Shown piece after piece: positions 54,176-60,619 of a DNA stretch of 64,000 nt. Numbering within the stretch: the first letter of the stretch is position 1; each line of letters begins with the position of its first letter. Origin of the DNA: CAKZNE01 sp964485405 (GTDB taxonomy: Bacteria; Bacteroidota; Bacteroidia; Flavobacteriales; Schleiferiaceae); assembly GCA_964485405.1 (NCBI GenBank), contig CAZAJG010000006.1, positions 59,075-123,074 on the forward strand, read 5' to 3'. Both the position numbers and the translations under genes were made by a program. The notes under the pieces were generated by a model. That model ran no database searches. It was not told the DNA's origin and was given only the letters and a program-made list of their open reading frames with translations.

Positions 54176-55636
54176 TTAGTTGTTTCCATATGTTTCAAAA
54201 TCCCAATTTTTTGGCTTCTTTGTTGCCAAGCTTAATCGGTGTTGTATCCAATTGTGAAGAGAAAGTTTATTTAAAGCCCGGTTTAAGTTGATTAACCTCT
54301 TTTTACTCATATGAGCCTTTTTTTCAAAACCATTTTGTACTGCCTGAGTGAAACACTCTACGTTTTGAGCATCAAAACAAGTAAAAAATGGTTCTAGATA
54401 ATCGCTTGCTCCAGTTCCCTTCCCTAATATTAAGCTATTGTGTAGAATTCCCTGATTAAACTTATGAAGCGCTATGTAAGCAGCTTCTAATGCAAATAAG
54501 TTTAATCCATCCTTAACGGAAGGTACTACTATCATATCTGATTTCAAAACCTTCGCAACTACCGCTTCAAAAAAAAGTGGTTTAGAACGGTAAATAAGCT
54601 TTCCTATTTTATGCTTTCTTATAATTTCCTCAATCTCTGTTACCAATTCAAAAACTTCCTCTTGATAGAAATCATAGGCCGTAATTTTAGAGTTTGGTTT
54701 CACCGCAACAAGCTCTAATTGAAGGTCTAAACCTTCGTTAAGAAGTAGATGCTTATATACTTTTAATGTTTCTTTAAACCCTTTGGTATAATCCATTCTT
54801 CCGATACATAAAAGCTTTTTTGAGTTACTTTTTATAGGCAATACTTCAGCTTGTGGTTCATCTAGTGTTTTTTGGATAACCTCCGTTTGAATACCTACCG
54901 GATGAATGAGCAAATCAATAACCCGGCTGTGTTCTTCCTTTATTCCAGATACATAAATACGTTTGCTATATATCTCGATATCTAAGCCCGTTAGGTGAGT
55001 AGAATAGCTCTGAATACACGAGATAAAAGCTTCTAAATCACTCTGGGTTTGAAAAGAAAGGGTATCACAAAGCAGAAAATTCTCGATTATTTTTAAGCTA
55101 TCCGGTATTCGATCTAGCGTATCAGCAACAAAGCTTGTATGGAAAAAAAGATGCAGATTCAGCTTAGTATCCCTCTCTCGTAAAATTGAAGGCATGTACC
55201 AACACTGATAATCTTCTAGAAAAACTATTCCTCCTTCTTCAACCAAATGCAGTGCCGCGTTCGCCAAAACGTTGCTTACTTTTTTAAATCGCTTAAGCAA
55301 ACTGCTGGTTTCTTCATTCTTAATCTGAAAATGGCTTAGACCGTGCAAGCAAGGCCAAATCACATTTTTACTGTATTGATAGTAAAAGGCAGAATAATCA
55401 TCTGGATTTACTGAAACCAATACATTTGAAGAATGGTCGGGATTAGTATCAAATTCCAATAGACTGGAATCCTTTTGAGAACACTTTGGTTTAGCAGAAA
55501 GCCAATAACAACTTCCTTGCCGCTCTCTATTTACTGTTTCTACCAGTTTACAAACTGCCGGAAGAATTCCATTTGGACTTTTATTTTCAGGATTGTAACC
55601 TCTATGATAAAGCACTAGCGTTTTACGTCTTAGCAT
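54176..55636 (-). CDS. GT20-family glycosyltransferase (trehalose-6-phosphate synthase-like)
   Basis: 486 aa, the normal size for OtsA/GgpS. GT20 landmarks are present in order: WPCLHGLSHFQ (near 97), FLEDYQCWYMPSILRER (near 137), FFHTSFVADTLDRIPDS (near 163) leading to CDTLSFQTQSDLE, IHPVGIQTE (near 244), IGRMDYTKGFKETLKVY (near 280), and the nucleotide-sugar site VVPSVKDGLNLFALEAAY (near 370). Sequence drift from standard OtsA at the acceptor side (EDYQCW in place of HDYH) leaves the acceptor open: glucose-6-phosphate, glycerol-3-phosphate or another phosphate. With the HAD phosphatase downstream it probably makes an osmoprotectant or glycolipid head group. Cytoplasmic. Confidence 0.88.
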   Translation of the reverse strand: MLRRKTLVLYHRGYNPENKSPNGILPAVCKLVETVNRERQGSCYWLSAKPKCSQKDSSLLEFDTNPDHSSNVLVSVNPDDYSAFYYQYSKNVIWPCLHGLSHFQIKNEETSSLLKRFKKVSNVLANAALHLVEEGGIVFLEDYQCWYMPSILRERDTKLNLHLFFHTSFVADTLDRIPDSLKIIENFLLCDTLSFQTQSDLEAFISCIQSYSTHLTGLDIEIYSKRIYVSGIKEEHSRVIDLLIHPVGIQTEVIQKTLDEPQAEVLPIKSNSKKLLCIGRMDYTKGFKETLKVYKHLLLNEGLDLQLELVAVKPNSKITAYDFYQEEVFELVTEIEEIIRKHKIGKLIYRSKPLFFEAVVAKVLKSDMIVVPSVKDGLNLFALEAAYIALHKFNQGILHNSLILGKGTGASDYLEPFFTCFDAQNVECFTQAVQNGFEKKAHMSKKRLINLNRALNKLSLHNWIQHRLSLATKKPKNWDFETYGNN

Positions 55637-55705
55637 TTAATGGTGATATTAGAGGAATAGAGTTGGTTAAAAATTATTCTGAAAAAGATTTAGAGAACGC
55701 AAAGT

Positions 55706-56407
55706 TTATTGCGCTTCTTGAAGTTGCACCGTTTTTCGTTTGTACTTTTTCATCTTCAAAACTTGATGTCGCAAAAGCCAAAAGTGGAAAACCAGAATCA
55801 GTTGACACGTAGTTAAACCAATGCCCATGCCGATGTAAGAGGCTGTAGAATGCGGATAATCTTTTTGAACCAGCAAAAAGCCGATATCTAAATGTGCGAT
55901 TAAAATCGTTAAACCTATCGCTTTAAAAACCGCTATATAAAGCTTTAACTGATATCGCTTTGGAAAAATAAGATCTACATACGTAGCGGTCTCAGCCAAA
56001 AGCAGACTAATAGCAAATTCTGAGTAACCTCCACCAATAAAAAACACGGAAACTGTCATAGTTGAGGCAACTATATGATGCAAGATGGCTTGCTTATCGA
56101 AACGACTGCTTCTTTTCCGAATAGGAAAGAGTAACTCAAACAACATCCATGCAAGGAAGAACGGTCCGTTTAAATAAAATATATAATGTTGTGTAGTGTG
56201 TATGGGAGAATCCATCACCAACATATTAAAGCCATTATAATAGGTGTTTATGCATATATTAACCACAGAAATCACCAACAAAATGGGCATTAGTACTTTA
56301 TGATACCCGAATGATTTTTGCCACCATTCGTCATTTTGTTTCCCCTCTTTTGGGATAGAGAAGCGGGGAAATTCTTTGATAATCCGATCCTTTAAAACTC
56401 CTATCAT
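55706..56407 (-). CDS. TLC-domain-like polytopic membrane protein
   Basis: 233 aa with about five to six membrane helices: VLMPILLVISVVNICIN, NGPFFLAWMLFELLFPI, IVASTMTVSVFFIGGG, IAVFKAIGLTILIAHL, and MGIGLTTCQLILVFHFWLL. The segment FDKQAILHHIVASTMTV (HH near 107), then SLLLAETATYVDLIF, resembles the TLC (TRAM-LAG1-CLN8/TMEM56) core, where HH and acidic residues are conserved. The Lys-rich ends are cytoplasmic. It heads the unit with the GT20 and HAD genes, 69 bases apart. A lipid-modifying or lipid-transport role with the sugar genes is possible but only inferred. Confidence 0.7.
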   Translation of the reverse strand: MIGVLKDRIIKEFPRFSIPKEGKQNDEWWQKSFGYHKVLMPILLVISVVNICINTYYNGFNMLVMDSPIHTTQHYIFYLNGPFFLAWMLFELLFPIRKRSSRFDKQAILHHIVASTMTVSVFFIGGGYSEFAISLLLAETATYVDLIFPKRYQLKLYIAVFKAIGLTILIAHLDIGFLLVQKDYPHSTASYIGMGIGLTTCQLILVFHFWLLRHQVLKMKKYKRKTVQLQEAQ

Positions 56408-56752
56408 TTTCTATTCTTATTGTGATTTAATGAAGCATTTTGTTTTTAACTCCTTCGTATCGCTCACAACAGATTTTCAGCTTCGGCAAATTGATACCGA
56501 AAACTAGCGTTACGATGTTCGTAAATAAGGATATTGGCTGTTTGCTCAGGACACAAATACTATGAGCCCGTGTGATGTAAATCTTCTCTGTTAAGAATTC
56601 TCCCGATAGAGTAACCCCAAGAAAGGGTTTTGAAGTCTCTAAATTCTTTAATCAGAAAAGTCCTACAATTTATAAACTTTGTTGTTATAATGAAAAAAGG
56701 GTTTTACTTACAGGAAAAAACTATATTAAGTCACTTATTATTAAATAGTTAG

Positions 56753-56872
56753 GTGCTAAATCGTTGATTTTTTTAGATCTATTCTGCAAATCATTTTATG
56801 CGAATTCTATCTAACTAATTGCCCACGCCTTGCTTAAATAATGCTATGTTGACTAAAATCAACGACTTGCAC
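56753..56872. repeat. Imperfect inverted repeat, 18-19-base arms, 120 bp overall
   Basis: The left arm GTGCTAAATCGTTGATTTT (56753-56771) and the reverse complement of 56855-56872 (GTGCAAGTCGTTGATTTT) match except for one indel and one base. No target-site duplication was evident, and the interior has no ORF. Confidence 0.6.
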
Positions 56873-56907
56873 TTGTGCCGATCAATGTATCGCTAGGAAC
56901 GTCATCA

Positions 56908-56915
56908 TAAATTTG
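56908..56915 (+). promoter_or_regulatory. Candidate -7 promoter element of the barrel gene
   Basis: TAAATTTG matches TAnnTTTG, 23 bases before the ATG at 56939. I found no clear -33 TTG at standard spacing. Confidence 0.3.
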
Positions 56916-56938
56916 AGGTGAACTTAAAAACAACATGA

Positions 56939-57598
56939 ATGAAACCTTTAAAAATCCTATTGAGCCTTTTTATAAGTGTAAGCACTCTTTCTCTGTCCGC
57001 ACAAGATGGCGAGGCACGAGCTGGACTTAAAGGGGGATTAAGCCTTTCTAACCTAATCTCAGATAACATTAATGATCAAAACATGCGAGCCGCTTTTAAC
57101 GGTGGTTTATTCTTTAAATTTCCTCTTTCTGATAATGTGGCCATCCAACCTGAAATTTTATACATCGGAAAAGGAACTACAGCAATGTATGATAACTTTT
57201 TTTCTGGAGATGGAGAGTTTACGCACCGATTTGAATACTTGGAAGTGCCCATTTTAGCCGTTGTTAATCTTACAGACAACATCAACATTCATGCTGGGCC
57301 CTACTTTGGATACATGCTGAGTGCATCGGTAGAAAATATTTCTGAAAACAGTGATTACAATTTTACAGAGCAAATGAATGCTAACGACTTTAACCGATTT
57401 GATTATGGTGTTGCCGGTGGAATAGGCTTTGAGCTAGATGCTATAGGGTTTGGCGTGCGATACTCCTTAGGAATGCAAGAAGTAGGTAAAGATCAAAGTA
57501 ATACTGGATTGTTCCCAGATGAAAGCGAAGAATCTTCCGAAGCCTTTAAAGATTTAAGAAATTCCAACGTGTCTTTATACTTAATACTAAGTTTATAG
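56939..57598 (+). CDS. PorT-family-like outer-membrane beta-barrel protein
   Basis: 219 aa. Signal peptide (LSLFISVSTLSLSAQ), then the OMP_b-brl_2 pattern: RAGLKGGLSLSNLISDN, AAFNGGLFFKFPLSDNVAI, QPEILYIGKGT, FEYLEVPILAVVNLTDNINI, HAGPYFGYMLSA, GVAGGIGFELDAIGFGVRYS, and a final strand VSLYLILSL. The phrase YLEVPILA is typical of this family. Predicted outer-membrane barrel of eight strands, function unknown. Monocistronic: an inverted repeat lies upstream and a strong hairpin downstream. Confidence 0.85.
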   Translation: MKPLKILLSLFISVSTLSLSAQDGEARAGLKGGLSLSNLISDNINDQNMRAAFNGGLFFKFPLSDNVAIQPEILYIGKGTTAMYDNFFSGDGEFTHRFEYLEVPILAVVNLTDNINIHAGPYFGYMLSASVENISENSDYNFTEQMNANDFNRFDYGVAGGIGFELDAIGFGVRYSLGMQEVGKDQSNTGLFPDESEESSEAFKDLRNSNVSLYLILSL

Positions 57599-57618
57599 GA
57601 TTAATATGTTTCTCCATT

Positions 57619-57667
57619 TTTTAAACGGTAAAGCTCGTTTATCTTCTACGAGCTTTACCGTTTAAAA
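57619..57667. terminator. Bidirectional terminator between convergent genes
   Basis: A perfect 20-base inverted repeat: arm TTTTAAACGGTAAAGCTCGT (57619-57638) and its reverse complement (57648-57667), with a 9-base loop. T-rich flanks occur on both strands. It lies between the barrel gene (+) and the protease gene (-), so it can stop both transcripts. Confidence 0.88.
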
Positions 57668-57691
57668 CTTAAAAGAACAACGCCATTGAGT

Positions 57692-58870
57692 TTAGTCTTT
57701 TAACACTTTAGCTGTGCTAGAGGCGTTCTCACCAACAACCTTCAAATAGTAAACCCCAGAGGATTGACCTCCTAAATCTAAATTCCAATTGGGGCCAAAA
57801 TTCCCTTCTTTAATAAGTACAGGTCTACCCAAATTATCCAGAAGTATAAGTTTCAAAATATCGGTTGAATGTTCTAAATACAACATACCATCTGTTGGAT
57901 TAGGATATATATCAAATTCTTGAGCACTGTAATTAAAGCTGGATAAATCCTCATCTATAATGTTTTTAAAAGCATAAAACACCCAGTTCCTCATTCGGCA
58001 ATGGAATAGATTAATGGCGGTACTTGTTACCGCATAGGAGATGTATTCTTGTCCATTAACCACTTTTATGAGTGAAGTACCACTTTCTCCAGGCACACCA
58101 TAACCATCGGTAATTCCTAAAAAATCATCCAACACAATATCAATCTTACCATAATTGTAATAGAGGCTATCCCCATTGTAATCATTCGTATCTGGGCCAG
58201 GAAAGGATGTTCCAGGATAAGAGAATCGGTAAAAAATTTCATCCAACAGCGCACTGTCTTGTTGATCAAAACCCATACTAACCCACCCTGTTTTTGCGCC
58301 TAAAGGTTCTTTCAGTTCTAAGAGAGCAAAATCAGAATCAAAAGACCAATCCCTAAAAAAGTAGATCTTACTCACTTCACTACACCCAAAATCAAGGCTG
58401 GCAGCCCCGTTATCAAACGCAGGGCAAGCTGTTATGGAATCAAAGGCCAATTGGTTTGTTCTAAATGTTGAAATACAATGAGCAGCGGTAAGCACATGCC
58501 GATTACTAACCATACTCCCAGAACAGAGACGATAAACTGTATCGCCCGAAATACGAGAGAGCTTAACACTTGTTCTTATTGGATAATCCGTTTTTTCTAA
58601 GTCTAAAGCCAGCCTTCTTTTTAAGCTAAACTCACTATTGGGAAAGGTATTTGTTGTAGGAGCTATTTGCTCAAGCACCGAAACATTGTTATTGTGTGTT
58701 CCTAAACCATGTGGCGTTTTGTCATTCACAATCGTACTATCAAACGGTAATACAAGAATAGAATCTAATGTTTGGTTTACAAGATCGTACACCAACACCG
58801 GTTTGCGCTGAGCCAAAAGCTGTTGGGTAAAAAGAAGGGTTAAAAAGCAGAGTGTTTTGAAATTCTTCAT
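57692..58870 (-). CDS. Trypsin-like (S1) serine protease with type A T9SS sorting domain
   Basis: 392 aa from MKNFKTLCFLTLLFTQQLLAQ (58870); a GTT/ATG-containing extension to 58897 is less likely. Signal peptide, then a pro-region (about 22-100), and a chymotrypsin-fold domain with catalytic His near 131 in LTAAHC, Asp in DFALLELKEP, and Ser near 262 in GESGTS. The last motif replaces the usual GDSGGP. Cys pairs (AAHC, and CPAF with FGCS) are consistent with disulfides. Residues about 310-392 form a type A sorting domain (FDIYPNPTDGMLYLEH, GVYYLKVVGEN, AKVLKD). It should be exported and attached to the cell surface. It is divergent from the sigma-like gene. Confidence 0.88.
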   Translation of the reverse strand: MKNFKTLCFLTLLFTQQLLAQRKPVLVYDLVNQTLDSILVLPFDSTIVNDKTPHGLGTHNNNVSVLEQIAPTTNTFPNSEFSLKRRLALDLEKTDYPIRTSVKLSRISGDTVYRLCSGSMVSNRHVLTAAHCISTFRTNQLAFDSITACPAFDNGAASLDFGCSEVSKIYFFRDWSFDSDFALLELKEPLGAKTGWVSMGFDQQDSALLDEIFYRFSYPGTSFPGPDTNDYNGDSLYYNYGKIDIVLDDFLGITDGYGVPGESGTSLIKVVNGQEYISYAVTSTAINLFHCRMRNWVFYAFKNIIDEDLSSFNYSAQEFDIYPNPTDGMLYLEHSTDILKLILLDNLGRPVLIKEGNFGPNWNLDLGGQSSGVYYLKVVGENASSTAKVLKD

Positions 58871-59076
58871 TGAATTATAATGTTTTACAAGAAGCAAAAA
58901 CGCTCTTTGGCAAACATTATTCTTGAAATTCTGCGTTTATCTCTTTTCAATTGTACTTAACCTTAAAACTTAGTTCTTGATCAATATGCTATCTTAGTCT
59001 CGAAACGGATATTAAACGACTGCGAACCTGAGCTAGGCTTAATGATAAATTTAAAGCCACAGATAACTCAAGTAAA

Positions 59077-59835
59077 GTGAAACAAAACCTCAACTCTAAA
59101 GTAGATGTTGACTCTGAATGGTCTCTTGATCATTTTGAGCATTTGATCTTTTCTATATCAAAAAAATTTGCGGAAAAGCACTCTATTGAGCCTTATGAGC
59201 TAAAAGATTTGCAACAGTATGTAAGGTTACGCCTGTTGGAAAAGTTAAACGATATCCAAAAAGGTTTTAAAGGTGAGTGTCAAATAAAAACCTACATCTA
59301 TGCCGTACTCCTGAATTTTTGCAGAGAATTTAGAAAGAAAAACTGCTCCAAATCTATTTGGCAAAACTCTGATACGAATGAAGAATTGACCTCGGTAACA
59401 GATGCTGAGCATTATATAACCAAAGATTTACATATTGCTCAAGAGATCAATCGATTTAATGTGATTCTAATCATCTTAGGATCGCAGGCAGCTAAAATAC
59501 TGTTAGCGCTAAAAGTGCTATTCGAGCAAAAAATAACATATTACGATCTGGTTCTTTATTCTCAAAATAGACGTTTAAGCCTCCATTACCTCAAAAAATT
59601 AAATGGAGTTGAAAAAAGAGCTAAAGGTGCTAGTATTGTTTTGCTCACCCAGATTTTTAATGACGTTGAGCCTAAAAATAGTTCGGTAGATTCCACCCGA
59701 AAATGGGTGGAGCGAAAAACAAATCATATTATAGATTTGATGAATACTGGAAATAAAACACACGATAAAGAGAGTCTCAGTATCCTCATGGAAATAAAAT
59801 CTAATATTCAGAAAGATGGAAAAGGAAACATATAA
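59077..59835 (+). CDS. Divergent sigma-70-like regulator
   Basis: 252 aa, with GTG at 59077 as the only sensible start. A sigma-70 region 2-like helix bundle covers about residues 20-95 (ELKDLQQYVRLRLLEKLNDI, then KTYIYAVLLNFCREFRKKN), the core-binding and -10 part. The C-terminal half (KILLALKVLFEQKITYYDLV, then LSLHYLKKLNGVEKRAKG) is helical but lacks a clear region 4 helix-turn-helix. It may be a divergent sigma factor or a sigma-like adaptor. It overlaps the anti-sigma-like gene by 20 bases, and that pairing supports the assignment. Confidence 0.7.
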   Translation: MKQNLNSKVDVDSEWSLDHFEHLIFSISKKFAEKHSIEPYELKDLQQYVRLRLLEKLNDIQKGFKGECQIKTYIYAVLLNFCREFRKKNCSKSIWQNSDTNEELTSVTDAEHYITKDLHIAQEINRFNVILIILGSQAAKILLALKVLFEQKITYYDLVLYSQNRRLSLHYLKKLNGVEKRAKGASIVLLTQIFNDVEPKNSSVDSTRKWVERKTNHIIDLMNTGNKTHDKESLSILMEIKSNIQKDGKGNI

Positions 59836-60619
59836 GAACAGCTTCCATCTCAATGATTTAGAATTGGCCAGAGCGGCTGAAGCGCTTAACCAAGGGCATT
59901 ATGATGGGTTTGACACTAAACTAAAAAATCATTTAGAAGAATGTGAGGCTTGCTCTACCCACCTGATGGAACTAATGGATGTTTTAACATCCACCGAAAA
60001 TGTAGAACCTAAAACTCAAATACCGGTTTTGGCAGAGCAGAAAACTTCAAAAACCAAAACTTGGTTGGTTGCCGCATCAATTGCTGCTCTACTGTCTTTT
60101 ACTTGGGCTTGGTATAACCAAGTGAGGTTTTCCTCTATAGAACATGATTTTCAAGGTCTGAGTAGTTTTTCCGATTCATTAGCTGCTTTAGAGGAACGGA
60201 CTCGACTTCAACAAACAAAGCTTAGCCAAAGTACGGATCAAAAAAGTGACTCCATACAAGCCTTAAAAGAAGAATTACTGAATACGGAAGAAATCATTGC
60301 TTCGCTCTACCTTCCTAATACAACTCTTGAAGAGGAAATGTTGTTGGTTTTAAGGTCGGGGTCGTTAAATCTCATTTACCCCAATAAAGCTAGATTTTTT
60401 AGAAGCGATAAACTTTTACTTCAATGGAATTCTGGTCCTGAAAAACTCAACTTGGTTATTTACAACAACCAAGCCGTAACCCTTAAAACCATTAAAGCCA
60501 TTCCAAATGGCTACCAACTCCCTTTGAGTGACTTTAACTATGGAACCTATTATTTTGAGTTGTTTTCAGGTAGAGATTTAATGACTCTAAAAAAGTTTGA
60601 GATATACCCGGAAAGCTAG
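59816..60619 (+). CDS. Anti-sigma-like membrane protein with zinc-finger-type motif
   Basis: 267 aa. The N-terminus has HLEECEACSTHLME (about residues 41-54), the H-x3-C-x2-C signature of ZAS anti-sigma zinc fingers. One membrane helix follows at about 81-97 (WLVAASIAALLSFTWAW), then a coiled coil (about 115-165, ALEERTRLQQTKLSQSTDQK) and a beta-rich periplasmic domain (about 175-267). The start overlaps the sigma-like gene by 20 bases, so the two are coupled. Probably sequesters the sigma-like protein and releases it on an envelope signal. Its TAG stop shares CTAG (60616-60619) with the convergent CHAT gene stop. Confidence 0.78.
   Translation: MEKETYKNSFHLNDLELARAAEALNQGHYDGFDTKLKNHLEECEACSTHLMELMDVLTSTENVEPKTQIPVLAEQKTSKTKTWLVAASIAALLSFTWAWYNQVRFSSIEHDFQGLSSFSDSLAALEERTRLQQTKLSQSTDQKSDSIQALKEELLNTEEIIASLYLPNTTLEEEMLLVLRSGSLNLIYPNKARFFRSDKLLLQWNSGPEKLNLVIYNNQAVTLKTIKAIPNGYQLPLSDFNYGTYYFELFSGRDLMTLKKFEIYPES

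Larger units (their letters stand above)
56408..56938. other. Divergent intergenic region with a long inverted repeat
   Basis: 531 bases between the TLC-like gene and the outer-membrane barrel gene. It contains an inverted repeat at 56753-56872 and a candidate -7 element at 56908-56915. No other coding sequence was seen. Confidence 0.6.

Noticed and set aside
55573..55812. 79-aa plus-strand ORF between the GT20 and TLC-like genes
   Set aside because: It overlaps the coding ends of both minus-strand genes by large parts and has no independent support.
56753..56872. Inverted repeat as an insertion sequence
   Set aside because: There is no transposase, no clear target-site duplication and only 120 bp. 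It is kept as an unexplained repeat.
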